Assembly (NCBI RefSeq): GCF_000204055.1
Contig: NW_006768824.1
Location: 2,366-66,365 of the forward strand
Origin: Melampsora larici-populina 98AG31
Taxonomy: Eukaryota; Basidiomycota; Pucciniomycetes; Pucciniales; Melampsoraceae
Direction: 5' to 3'
DNA length: 64,000 nt
Shown: in pieces, positions 20,824-33,700 of the stretch
Numbering within the stretch: the first letter of the stretch is position 1
Layout: each line of letters starts with the position of its first letter
Program-made: the position numbers and the translations under genes
The notes under the pieces: model-generated
What the model saw: the letters and a program-made list of their open reading frames with translations, nothing else
What the model was told of the DNA's origin: nothing
Database searches by the model: none

Positions 20824-23450
20824 TATATCAACATACATCATACATACATACTCAAATATTAAAGTTGAAAAAAATGTTGTGTTGAAAGTGGGTTGTACAA
20901 CACTACATGGACCTTGGCAGTCCCCTGCTCAGTGCTAAGCTAAGGCTGTTCCGAATTTCCCTTGACAAGTCAAGCTTGACAAAGTCATGATTTTGCAGGA
21001 GCAATTCTTGTGATGTATGTAGCCAAGTCCCTATTGAAGATTACAAAAAACACCTTTTTTTCTCCAGGAAGTTCAATGCCTCTTGCATCAAAAGAAAGAG
21101 TGATTCTCTGAGTCAAATTTGTGCTTGAGAAGGACATCACATGTGTAATTGACAGTCATATCAAGATCTTTGAGACAGTTTTTAGGCAAGATTGTGGGGT
21201 CAACTTCATTGGGACAAAAATAGTGTACTCCAAGTGCAAGAGGAGTGTGCACATCTTTGATCTTTCAACCATATAGGAATCATTGGTAGGGAGATAGGTA
21301 GAAGGATTGCAAGGAAGCTCCTGAAAAAAATCTTACAGTGACCAATGAGTTTGTGCAAGTTTGGCATAAGTCCCTCACTGGCTTCGCTTCACCCTTGCAA
21401 GGCAAGCATGGCACTTTGTTAAGTTTATTGATGGGTCTGTGCTAAGAGCACCCACTATGGTTGCAGTAAAGAGGTGATTTAATGTAACTTTACCACTAAA
21501 TTACACACAGGTACACTATGGGCTTGTTTTACACCTGCGGTCCCTACAACTGCGTCTAATTTTGAATCACACTTGTTCAAATCTACAAAAGCTTAAAACT
21601 TGATTTATCGTAAGATGTGACACTTCCAATTGGTCAACTGCCATCCAATGATCCATCTGCATCCATCCAAGCTTGTTAAGAGTAGCTGTTTACTCTGAAC
21701 TTGCTAAAGAAGCATTTTTTTTGAAAAAAAAAGTGCTCTTGCACGATTGATTTCACCAAGATCACACAAGAGGCAAGAAAGCTTGTTGGCTCAGTTCTCA
21801 TTGTCACCAACTGAATACTTCATTTTGGTTCTTCCTGGTCACCAAAGTGATCATCAGCATAGAAGTGAGCTGGGTGAGGTGTGGTAAGATACTATAAGTC
21901 AACTCATGGTTTTGCCATAGTGTGTAGAGTGTCTTAAGAATGCATTATTGTAGCTGAATCCTATGTTACATCATCCCATAGTGGATTTCATGTGGTTAAC
22001 AACTTAGCTATAACACACATGATCAATTTTTGCACTCAGGAACACAAAATTTTTGATGAATCACCCTCATGATAGTGGGTCACCTAAGCTTCTTAGCTTT
22101 AGCACAGCTATGCACATAATGAGAGTTCCAAAAGCCTGTAAAAGTACACCCCAGTGCCATACACATGTAGGTTGCTAAGGATGTGAGGTGTCAAAAAGAC
22201 TCAGAGGGTGACAGCTCAAATTTGAGTAGAGTGGGTGGTACAAACAGAAGGAATCTTTTTCCTTCTGTATTCATACTACCACACCATCTCACCCCACATT
22301 CTCCTCTCTCAGCACCCTTCTCCATCTTTTCACCCTCATAGGACTTTTTTAACCTTAACAAAGTCCCACACTGTTGCTTGCAACCCAAGCCCTAGCAAGC
22401 AACTTACACCAAACTTACACATAGACCAAGGTCAGGAATGAGGGTTTGACTGTGGATGTCCTCACAAGCTTTCTGTACCTTTTGTTTACCAAGCAGTCCT
22501 GCTAGACCCATAATGAACATTGTGTGTGGAGGTCTTGCACACAATGTACACTATTCTTCTCCCAAGGAAGTTGATTTCTGCTTGCAAAAAAATCCTTCAA
22601 AGATTGGGTCTCAAAAACTCATCTAGGGTTCAAGAGAAAGATTACATGTGCTATCTGTGGTTGAGATGTCCTTGTGTTCTTTCTTATGCTTATTGGCTGG
22701 TTACTGAACTTTAGCATGTTTGTCCTCCGACTCTTTGGGAAAGTTGACCACCAAGGGTGTTCTTTACTTGAAAGACAATCTCTAAGACTGATGTGGACAT
22801 ACATACCATGGTAGTTGGTAATGCAAGTGTGTATTTATGTGATTCTGTGTACTTACTTTATGATTGTTGGAATCTTTCAGAGCTACCACTTGTTTTTGTT
22901 TTTCAAATTCATCCTTGGATTTAGTTTCTGCTTGACAACACTTAAAATCCTTTTGGTTCCTGAGTGCCTGGATTTTGAACTGGTACTTGTATTTTCTTGA
23001 AACAGCCTTTTGAGAATCAGTGGGAGGTATGATCATTGAATACTGACAGCTGAGTGGGTTTGGGGACTTTGACAAGGATTTGGGGGTATTGGCTTGGGGC
23101 AAGAACTTGGAGCCTGAGGGGTAACAAAAACAAAAACTAGAAGAAAGAGAAAGATGGTGTCAAGTACTGTCGGTGCTTGAAGAAAAGGCTTCATAGGATC
23201 AAAGTTAAATTCACCATACTATAGTTATCAAAGCTATCCAACCATACTCTGGCTCATTCAGGAAGGTAGGGGAGGATCTGGTTGTTCCATGTGTTTGCTG
23301 GTCACATTTCATACAAAAAATGACAGTTGTCAGAAGAGTAGGTGTGTCAGAGGAGTGAGAAATGATTATAAAGGATACAAAAGGATGCTATAGAATGGGA
23401 TTGAGTGCAGATAACATCACTGTGCCAAGACAAAGGCACTTAGACCTGAT
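20824..23450. repeat. Transposon-derived DNA with degraded fold-back arms
   Basis: About 21100..21434 resembles the right arm of the fold-back family, ending GGCACTTTGTTAAGTTTA. About 22350..22440 resembles a left arm (TTAACAAAGTCCCACACTG). Their partner arms are degraded or absent. No gene is supported elsewhere in this stretch. Confidence 0.45.
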
Positions 23451-24445
23451 GTTGGAGTTCAATTGATACTTGCACAATACTCAATACTACATGGGGCCCA
23501 TGATGGTATTGTACTTGGGCCCCAACTGTCAGCCCTGGGTACATATGTATGTACCCAAAGACTAACTTGTAACATAGATAACCACCTTTAAGACAACTAA
23601 TTGCATGTACATAGGCCTTACAAAACATATGTAACTTGTAATAAATCATACATACATCCTAATTACATATACATATACATTTAAAAACAATATGTAATAT
23701 GTAATAAAACACTAATGACACCTCATAACTCAGTGTCAAGAGTTAAAATGCTTATACTAAATAAATTACATAACACGTATATGTAATTATGTAGTATTAA
23801 TAATAATCATAACTAACAGTAATAATTAAGCCCTAAACCACTGTAGTGATACAAACAAATATCACTACAGTTAGGTTTGGAGAGGAGAGTATATAAGCTC
23901 CTCCTCTCTCAGCCTTCAGAGATTCCACCCCAAGATTTTTATTACACACTACTTTTAAGAACAATTAAAGTTCTACTGAAGAAACATCAAGAGTCTTATA
24001 AATATAAGACTAGTGATATCTTCATTTCTTTAATCAGTTCCTTGATTAAAAGTAAGGAATTCCTTCACCCCCCTGGATCCTCTACTTTCCCCAAGTAGAA
24101 ACTATTTTAGGTTGGTGACCTTCCAACAACCCAAGGCTAGTGACCTACATACAAGTACTTTCAGGCTGGTGACTTTAAGAACAACCAGAGTAGTGACCTT
24201 CATCTCACTCTTTAATCTGTTATATAAAGATTAAAGGAAGGTCTTGGATCCAACCTTCAATAATTATAACTTTTACATATTATAATTATAAACCTCCTTT
24301 TAAGGAGTCAACTAACTGTAGTCTGTCTGGATTCATCCAAACAGACCAGTCTTCTTTTCCCCTCTTCTTCTTTTTCTATATTTCTAGTTGTACTTACATT
24401 ATATTTGAAATATAATTAATCAATTACAAACTATAAATCCCTACA
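23451..24445 (+). repeat. LTR-like sequence (tentative)
   Basis: The stretch could begin TGTTGGAGTTCAATTG and end AAATCCCTACA. It has a TATA-like GTATATAAGCTCC near 23889 and, at 24100-24200, three or four diverged copies of a GGCTGGTGAC-containing unit. These features resemble an LTR with promoter and transcribed repeat region. No target duplication or primer-binding site was found, so boundaries are a guess. Confidence 0.3.
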
Positions 24446-25560
24446 TTGCCCAATTTAGTGAGCCTTGAGTACTCATCAGAGCACCCAACCCTCACACCAA
24501 CACAATACCTGGTAAAGTACCTGCTTAGACATCAACATACATGTGGATCAGATACTGATACTGAGGCTACAGCACCCACTGAAAACTATGATACAGGTAC
24601 AATACCAATACTGGTAGTGTATTTGTGGCAGCATTGATCCCAATTAGCTTCCCAAAGAGGCTTATCATAGTGACTCAGAAGAAGCACATGATAATAATTT
24701 GGATGAAAATGAAAATACACAAAGGATTTGCATATCTTTTGCTGCAACAATTAGGGATTTGGCTCCCAGAAAGAACACAATAGCCACTCTGTACAGTCCC
24801 CTCTATTACTAAGTGATTTATGTAGTCATTCAAGTTCTGCAGTTGTGGGGCTAGGGTTTGTCCCTGACCCAATGATTACAATTCCTGGGTGTGGGGGCGT
24901 GTACAAGAATGTAAGTTATTTGGTTCTTCTTGTTTATCATATACATACATTGTTAATATTTTTGTTCAACTTCAAAAGTGTCTTACTGTGTGTTAACTTG
25001 TAGCATGACCCAAAGTGCATCTTGGATAAATTGATTGTCAGACCTGAGTATTCTATATATTTGGATTCTCTCAAAAAACAGAAGACTATGGTAGACAAGG
25101 ACAAACTCCCATCTCCTATGACCACAGAATTGGTTGTCTGGATGTTACAGTATTGGACTGAAGCATTTAAGTGCAAGAGTCTCACTATTGCTACTAGTAC
25201 CAACTTAAACCCACTTCTTTGACACTGCTTCTTTGAAAAAACATTTGGTCCTCAAGATCACAATACGGTGGAGACCCTTACAGCGTTTACCAAGGCGTAT
25301 GAATCTTACAAGACCAAGCATTCCAAGCTTGATTCCAAATGATGGTATCAATTTCAAGCAGTAAGGTGCCATCTGTATGTCAACTCTTCAGCCATGAACC
25401 TCATACTGAGTGTACAGAGGAGCTGAAGGGGTGTCTGGATTGAAACTGTTCTTCAACAAGGAGAGGATAATCAGGCTATTGATCCAGAATGTGTATTGCA
25501 ATAGTGGAAAGTAAGTCATTGTATATCTAACTCATTGTAGGACCCCAAACATCATTATCC
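24446..25560. other. Relic-rich DNA, no intact gene
   Basis: Fragmentary frames on the plus strand (about 25020-25220 and 25260-25350) probably belong to the hAT relic that follows, but no clear catalytic motif was seen. Confidence 0.3.
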
Positions 25561-25760
25561 AGTCCTTGTCTGAATGGCACATGACTACTTAGCAATCCCA
25601 GCTTTGTCAACTGCTGTGGAGAGGTCCTGTTCAGCGGCTGCTGATGTTTTCTCAGCAAATTGAGGTCAGTTTGCACCACAGACCATTGAGCAAAACACTG
25701 GTTGCCTCTAGTGGCTTTATGAAAAAGTGGAAATGACCGGTGATTGGATTATTGTGGCTA
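25561..25760 (+). pseudogene. hAT transposase C-terminal relic, with stops
   Basis: The plus strand reads DYLAIPALSTAVERSCSAAA followed by DVFSAN, a stop, then GQFAPQTIEQNTGCL, another stop and WLYEKVEM. This is the hAT dimerisation block with in-frame stops. It differs from the copy at 6.1 kb, so two hAT lineages left relics here. Words such as TTAGCTTAGCGG and GCTAAACTAAG just downstream (25940-26060) could be its subterminal repeats. Confidence 0.65.
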
Positions 25761-27227
25761 GTGTGCTAGCTGAGAATGCGGCAAAGGGAATTATACAATG
25801 AAGATATAAAATGAAGAGCTTTGTAGTACCAGTAATTTGCAGACTGTTTATGATGGACTGATAGAAATTGAAATTTTGATTGTTGATGCAGAAAAGTGCT
25901 GCTGCCGCTTCTAGTGGTTTTGTGTATTTTTTTGCAAGCTAATTGACTTAGCTTAGCGGGTTACACATTTGAGAGCTAAGCATTTCTCTTAGTGTTAGTG
26001 GGGCGCGCTAAAAATTAGTGTTAGCAGCTTTTGTTTTAGTGGAGCCTGGCTAAACTAAGGTAAGGTCAAAAACATTTCTCAGCTTAAAGCAATTGAGAGT
26101 CATGGAATGATGTCTCGTTAGAATGCAGGACACGTATTACTGTTTGTGCATAACACTTGAGGTTTCTCTTATTTCTTTCTAACATCATGACATCATAATG
26201 TGTTTGGTTGATTCATATAGATACAACAGTACTCTTCTTACTTTGTTGTTCTTTTTCTCATCAAACTCATCATCAGATTTTCACAATCTTTGTTTACTTT
26301 AGATTGTGATTTCTTTTTGATCATATCAGTCTCTTGCGTAGACTGACATTAGATCATCAATCTTCTCAGATTAAGAAATCTCTACCTGTAGATCTCATTA
26401 AAGCCTTAGCAAGCCACCACTGGTTGAGCTTGCAAGAAATTTATGTCCTTCTGCTGCTGCAATATTGAAGAATTCATCAATCAAAATTGCACCAATTTCC
26501 CCAAATGATAAAGGATTGGTGGGAGGAAGGTGAATATTGATGCAAAATAGGCAATAATGATTGACTTATCATCTTTTTAATCCACAGCATCACACTGGAC
26601 AGGCATCAGTCAAGAATCACAAGTCTCAAGAGACTCTTGTAGATTATTATCCATTGCAAATTGTGCAAACCTTTTGAAGGTTGCGTACTTCAAGAATAAG
26701 CGTAGTAATATCCGGATCTCTCATATGGAATTATATTCATCTTGCAACTTCATCGGAAAACTTACTGTCACCTGCTTGACCAATTTTGCCTGCAAAACTC
26801 GAGCCAATTGGTGGGGAATTTGCAACAAGCTTTTCTGAATTGACTGTAGAAGAACACATTGGATATCAATAGGTCAAAATATCTAGTAGCTGGCTTCCCT
26901 GAGCCAGACCCCTAGGTTGAGTCAAGGTGAAAAAAGGTCTGCTCTACGGCTGATGGGAAGTAAATCACAGTGGATGGGTGTTCAACAGGATGTCTTTGCA
27001 TATGAATTTTCCTTCATAAGTTTACTCCATGCCAGATCAAGGGCGTATTCCATACCATTTAGCTTCTCTCGACTGTGAGTCTTGACCATTGGTGGGCTAG
27101 CCATGCAAGAATTGTGTTGGGTGTCTAGACGGGCATGCACTCGTGCGGGATAGTGCAGACTGCGGGCTCGAGATATGTGTATGACAAGAAATGTTTTTTG
27201 TGGGAGTTTTTTCATCGATACCTTGAG
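25761..27227. other. Intergenic, upstream of tRNase Z
   Basis: The first ~300 bases look like a transposon end. The rest shows no supported gene. Confidence 0.35.
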
Positions 27228-29426
27228 ATGACTAGTCTCGTTCTTCTTAATCAAGCCTTTTCTCAACTCAAGCCTAAAGCTCGACCCAATCGCTTCCTCT
27301 CGCGGCCACTTGATCGTTACAAACTAAGCCCTACGCAAGTTGACTATCTTAATCGACATCGATATCTACCTCGAACTGAGAAACGACCAAGACCTGCCAA
27401 CATGAGTCGCGCTAACAGTCCACCTGACCAGCTCGAGGTCAATTTTCTTGGTACATCTGCTGGTACGCCTACTCTTACGGCCTGTGATGAAGACCGCAGT
27501 ATTTAAAGGCTCAGATTAGCGTCGCGTTCTTTGTCGCAGGAAAGCCAACGACGTTCAGGAACCCTTCTTCTTTGGCTGTGCGCATGGATGGTGACATGTG
27601 ATTTTTCAACTTCAACTTCCGAACACACGTGGAGTAAAAGACAAGTCGCGTTATTGATCGCCCCATCATCCTTACAGTTGGATGTTCGATTGTGGAGAGG
27701 CCACGACACACCAGATGATGCGTACAACTCTCAAGGCTAGCAACGTCAAAAAAATATTTATTACACACCTCCACGGTTCGCATTTCGCTTCAGTATCAAT
27801 GATGTGCACCAGTGATTGTGCTGATCTTGACTACGGCTCGCTTTCTTGCGTAACTCTCGCCAAATACCTCAACAGGTGATCATGTTTTAGGGTTGATCAG
27901 CTTTTTGGCTCATATTAGTGATCGAATTGATGCAGACCTGATGAGCGAAAACCAGCATCCTTTTTCAGTGAGGTGTTGTGGCCCTTCCTTTTTCTCATTC
28001 TCCACTAGCCCATTACCAACACTTACAAGAGACCTGCTTCGCCAAGCTGCATTTAAGTGCATTGTCCCCCTTTTTTGCACACACAGCTAACAAGTCTTTA
28101 TCTGTGTATGCCTTGCACAGAACCCGAGTGCATCAATCGAGATTTTTGGCCCTTCTGGTATCCGTGAATTCGTTCGCACCAATCTCCGTCTTACACAAAC
28201 TCATGCCGCTCTCAAAGTAAAAATCAACGAGCTTCTACGTCCATCGCGAGATCGTGTTTATGGTCCCTCTCAGAGCAAGCCCGACGGTCGACTGTGGCAC
28301 ACTGAAATTCTCGGAGAAGATATCTGGGCTGATGAGGACGGGGTTTGGAGAGATATTGTGGGAATGGATGAAGCAGGAGTGAGCGTGGGTGCAGCACCAA
28401 TCGCACACCGGAGTGCGTCCACCAATACATCCATACTGACAACTTTTCCATGGCATCATGAAGCGCCAGAAAATGTGTCCTGATCGATTTTTTCTTGCTT
28501 CTGTTTTATATTAGTTGATTGTGTAGGGTATATGCTGGTCGAAGCCAATCGAAGAGAAAAATTCGATATGTCAAAGTTGAACCCGATTATTCGGGAGCAT
28601 GCTGATGAAATCAAGCAGATGGGCTTCAAAGGCAAGCCATTTCATTGATTGCCTGACCAACTATCGAAACCGCTACACGATAGAGTCTGATAACAATCTG
28701 GAACATGATTTATCTATAGCTCCCCAAGCGATCTTGAGCAAGCTTGAGCAAGATCGTAAGCCCATTACATTCTCCAGCGGTGTAACTCTTGATCCTCCTA
28801 AGCTTTCCATTCAGGGCCGCAAGGTGGTGATCCTGGGTGATACTTCGGATCCCACCCCAATACTCGCTCTCACGTCCAAAGATCCTGATCAAAAGATTGA
28901 TCTCCTGGTTCACGAATCTACCGGCACCTCTGTGGTTGATCTTAACCCAAGTATCATCTCAGCTTCAGATACAAATGAGGCTAGTGTGGCACAAAAGATG
29001 AGGGATAGAGGACATTCGACTTCCTTCATGGCCGGTCAGTTTGCCCGTCAGATCAATGCCAAACGGATGGTGATGAACCATGTTGGCGGCAAGTTTCCCA
29101 GTCCTTTGGGATGTGTTTGCCCCAGCCCGGAACTCGCTAAGATTTCGGAATTTCCTCGGGTTGATCGGGGTGAAAGAGAGTCATTGACAATATACGATAC
29201 TTGCTTAAAATCAACGGCTTCGGGTCTTTGGAAGACATATGAAGAGATGGATGACGAACGTCAGGGCAAAGTATTCCAGGAGGTCAAGTGGATTGAATCG
29301 GTGGCAGCGGATGCCGTGAATGGGTGGAAAGCAGGATGTGGGAAGGAAAAAGATGAAGTAGACCTTGAAGTGGTGGTTGCACATGATTTCTTGCAGGTGA
29401 AAGTACCTAGGTCTGATCTGATCTGA
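27228..29426 (+). CDS. tRNase Z (tRNA 3'-end processing endonuclease)
   Basis: This enzyme cuts the 3' trailer from precursor tRNAs. Seven exons (27228..27498, 27540..27597, 27678..27775, 27876..27967, 28121..28412, 28527..28631, 28684..29426) give 552 aa in one frame. Motifs in order: [30 protein letters not shown], the metal site HLHGDH (formed only after splicing at 27775/27876), [37 protein letters not shown] and [11 protein letters not shown]. Length and single metallo-beta-lactamase unit fit the short or fungal single-domain form. Intron 28632..28683 is GC-AG. The start at 27228 gives an Arg-rich, acid-poor leader like a mitochondrial presequence; ATG at 27402 ([10 protein letters not shown]) would give a form lacking it. 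Dual targeting is an inference. Confidence 0.85.
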
Positions 29427-29926
29427 ATCAATTTGAATACCTTACATTTTGATTTCCTCCTTGTTGAGTTCATTTGTGGCATATGTAATAAATAATGCGC
29501 TTCAAGAGAAACAGACTTGCAACATCGATGCTTATCCTTTGTCTGTTGGTGAGACTTGAGGTAAATCTTGACGATCATGACCTTCAAATAAATTTTTGAA
29601 TCGAGTAAGAACGCGGCAATCTTCAAGACTCCCCTCAATTTTTTTTGCTACAGACAAAAAATAAACTTTGTTATCCGGTCTTGAGCCTGTATCTCTTGAA
29701 GTTGATCATTTATTGTGTATATGGCATATTCATAAAAATGATCAACCTCATATCCAGACTTGAAACTGAATCAACTTTCAAAGATTCCTTATGCTAAGAC
29801 TATCGATCAGAAGATATGTACAGGCAGAAATAATCAATGTGCAATTCCAAACATATCAAAAGAAAAGGATATCAAAGCTCATAAACAACCAGACCCATAA
29901 GCAACTAAAGATACAATACACTAAAA
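29427..29926. other. Convergent intergenic region
   Basis: A short region between the 3' ends of tRNase Z (+) and the acyltransferase (-). AT-rich, no gene seen. Confidence 0.5.
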
Positions 29927-31533
29927 CTACCTAAATTTCATCATTCCAAGAGGTACCAAAAATGAAACATAATTCCATTCAGCTAGAGGAGGATAAACAT
30001 CATCAAGTAACCTGTTTTGACTAAAATATTGATTTTTAAAAGGAGTTGCAGTAATTAGGGTGAACACATATACCCAAATGATAGGATTTGGAATGTATTT
30101 TAATATCATTGACTCTATAATCATACCAACAGGTTGTAACATGAAATATAATAATGAACCAGGAAATCCTGAGCTGTTAAAGAAATAGTGAGGGTTTGAA
30201 TGAGGTGATCTAGCCACAAAATGAATAGCTAGCAAAAAAAATGCAATCAATATTGGTTTTTTATTGAGTTGTTCTGAGTCCTGAAAGTCTTTATGAGAAA
30301 TGAATTTGACTTACCAAGTTCATGCATAATTCCAGAAACCAAAAAACAACCAAGAAGTCCAGCAATTTTTTGAAGTTGCTTATTAAATCCCAGAAATTTA
30401 AATAATTTTGAAAACTGAATTCCACCTATAAAAATAAAACTTCTTCTAAATAATTGATGCCAATGTAAACTCCATAAATCATTTAAAGAATTAGTTAAAT
30501 GAGGTGAATTATAAAGAGGTAAAAATAATTTTAAATTATAAGAAGTTTTGATCCAATTTGGTAATGATTGATTAAAAGATGAAATCAAATAAGCCAAAAG
30601 TGTATAATAATTATATGATATATCTGTTATTGAAACTATATAAAGTCCAAAGGCGAATGTAGAAATCGAGTCTGTAAGAATTCTAAATACTAAATGATTT
30701 GGTAATCCGATAGAGTCTAGAACTTTGCTGATTGAACCGATATCTCTGATATATACCGAGTACGCTACTACAGCGACATGAACAATGTGAACTTTCACCA
30801 AGCGCTTGAAGACTTCCATGGCGCTACGTGTGTTGGGTTGAACATGGCTACCCCAACCGTATTGGAATCCCCGAGCGCTATATCAGAATGCAAGGAAAGA
30901 TAGTATCATGGTATCAGAGCCCACCCATCCGCATTCGATATATATACGGACCACGGTAGGGAACAAAGTATAGAAATTTGAATGAGACTAGAAGATGATG
31001 ATGAGAAAAATGACGAACGAGAGAAATTGATCAACTGTCCAGATATACCAACTTTCTAAAGTGAGTTGATCAGAAGATTTCTTATCATTTTCAATCGATT
31101 CATCAGCATCATCATTCTTTTTCAATTTTTTAGAATCATCATCATCTAAATCAAATTCATGACGGATTTGATGAATTTTTTTAAGTTGATGATCATCTGC
31201 TAAACCCCATTCTAAACTTTTAAGTGATAAATGAATTCCAAAACAACTAAAGAAAAAATTAAAAATTCCACTCTGATCCAATGGTTTAAAACAATAATCT
31301 ATTGAAATTTTTAAAGATGACCAGAAATTGATAGGAGTAAGAATTAATCTTATTAAACGTAAGTTTTGATTAAATGCAAGTTGAGGATGTAATAATGAAC
31401 ATTGAAAAAAGAGTAAGAGTAAAATGGGTATGATCGAAAGTGATGGAGTTTGACAAGTGATAGGTTGTTGAGGATTTAAGAATGTTTGAAAGACTGAGTC
31501 ATTCATGATAGCTGATTTTAAGCGTTCTATCAT
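29927..31533 (-). CDS. MBOAT-family wax-synthase-like acyltransferase
   Basis: A membrane-bound O-acyltransferase of the wax-synthase type, expected to transfer acyl groups from acyl-CoA to a lipid alcohol in the ER membrane. The substrate cannot be told from sequence. Three exons (31533..30989, 30877..30315, 30273..29927) give 484 aa in frame. There are many hydrophobic segments. The core signature is DLWSLHWHQLFRRSF, then LGCFLVSGIMHELE with the conserved catalytic-type His, and FMLQPVGMIIE. The upstream RGFQYGWGSHVQP matches the family's RGxGW region. An acidic, Asp/Lys-rich loop interrupts the N-terminal part. The second intron is only 41 nt (30314..30274). It converges with the tRNase Z gene. 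Confidence 0.8.
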
Positions 31534-33700
31534 CTCGATGCCTAAGGAAAGATAGAAAAGATGAAGAAGTTTGATAGCTGTGTTTGAGCTTTCTATGGCG
31601 TGTTCGAAGTGATCACAACTTCACAAAAGATTGGATCCAGTTAAAATGCTGGATGTTGATTGTCTATCAAATTGCAATCAAGGGAAGCTATATCAACCTT
31701 TGAGATTCAAAACATGGCCAAGGACGAAAGAGGAGGGATACTCCTGTTTGATTTCTTCAAAGTGATCTTATCATCTTGAATAATCTAGACTAACCCTGTT
31801 TGTGGATGTGATTGTCGATTGATATCTTCATTGTTCGCCAATCTTTATTTCTTCAATGATCAAGGAGAGTCGAGTCACAAATTTTAAAAAAGGGGTGAAC
31901 ATCTTGAAATCAAAATACGATCTCTCCTGGCCGATCCTTGCCTATGAGGAAATGCTTTCAAGTTCCGGGTGGGAACCAGGATGAGATGCATGTCAACTTG
32001 CATAAAGCATTCATTTCTGATTTTCCAATGGTTGTACATCAATCACCAGAAGATGAACACCAAAGCTGCTTTCTCAAGTGATTGGTCAGATCAGAGTATG
32101 TACATCAAAGTGTTTGTGGCCATCAGTCATCACCTCAGCGATCACCTTTTATTAATCATCATTTCGACTAACATAAAAATCGACCAGCGTAAAACAACTT
32201 GTGTGTATGAAAGCATATGCTTGGAGCATCCACAGCGGTCACCCGATTATGCGAGCTCTGAAACAGACCCCGATCCTAATTTTTCGATGTAGAGTGAAAA
32301 AACACCTCACACAGCGGTGTACCTAAAGTAGGGGGGCGAAACTCGATTGAGTGATATGAGAATGATTATGGATTCCATGATTATACCCAATCATTCCTTG
32401 AAACTTCTCCGGTCAGCCCAGAGGAAACAAAAGACATTTGAATTCAACACATCATGGATCCTAACTAGCTCATTGCTTTTCTTCACAAAAAGAAAACAAT
32501 CGGTTTTAGGATGAATAGATGAATAATTTGAGATTTTCTCAAGTTGTGAAAGATTCCAATGAAATTCATCCATTTTACAATACGAATAAGAATAAAAACC
32601 AATCTTAAAAGTATACAATCTGTGCATAGATATTCAGGAAGAATGATCAAAAGATTGGGTGAAAGGTTTGAAGAGAGTTAAATCAGATCGATTTAGTGAT
32701 AAAAATATATATCATAATTGAAAGTTTGTTCAATGTTTTGATTTTTTTGTTGAATATTTGATAAGTTTTATAATATTTTGTCTGTGAATTTCAAATCTTA
32801 TATATCAAGTTTGAAGAAATCTTTACAAGAATAGATGTGTAAAAGTATAGAACCAGAGGTGATTTACATAAATGTTTATAGGAATGATATGATTTTTGAT
32901 TGGGAGGTATCAAATCTTGGGTAGATTAAATATGACTATCTCTTCAAAAGGAAATCATGACCAAGTCCAGAAGTCTTGAAATGTACATATTGAAAGCAAA
33001 TGGGTTTAAGAAGATCAGATTTGCAAGAACAGATTCGATAAGTGCGATGCCTATCTAGTGTTTAGCATATCATCTCAAGGGGGGATGGTCCTACTTCAAC
33101 AACACTAAAGTGACGTTTTCCTAGGTTTGAGCCAAAAAGGCGCGATAAGCTCATTTATTTCCAGGTAAATGGTAGGTCAATTTCAAGGTCCATTCATTCT
33201 TTGACATCTCATCTCAATAGACAACATTTCATATAAAAAGACACTAATCAATAAACCAAACCCAATCCGTTTGGAAGATGTTTTTTTTCTTGGTCAAATC
33301 AAAGAATCAAAAATATTTATTCGCAAGTATCAAAGAGTTATATGAGCTCTAAAGGAAAAGGCTTTGAAAATGAGCCACAAAAGGAATGTATCAAAAATGC
33401 ATCTCTGAAATATTTAGATCTTTTTTGTACTTTTTGAATGTCCTTCTACAAACAGATTTCATCTACATCTTAACTTCCTTCGATAGGGGTTACAATTGAC
33501 GCTTCAATCGCTGTTCGAATGGAAGAAGAGTCAGTAAGACGAAATGTTCAGAAGATCAATTATAGATTGACTTACTTTTTCTTGTTAATCAACATCGATC
33601 CACATTTATACCTCCAAGTAAATCATCAAAACCCAAAGAAACACCCCAAAAATAAAGTCTTATTTGAACTTTTCAAAAACACAAGCAGACTACTCACCAG
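31534..33700. other. Intergenic, no supported gene
   Basis: AT-rich, with only short frames lacking motifs. It contains the upstream region of the acyltransferase gene. Confidence 0.4.

Noticed and set aside
27682..27810. tRNase Z with a mutated catalytic motif HLHGSH
   Set aside because: It is intron readthrough; splicing 27776..27875 restores HLHGDH in frame.
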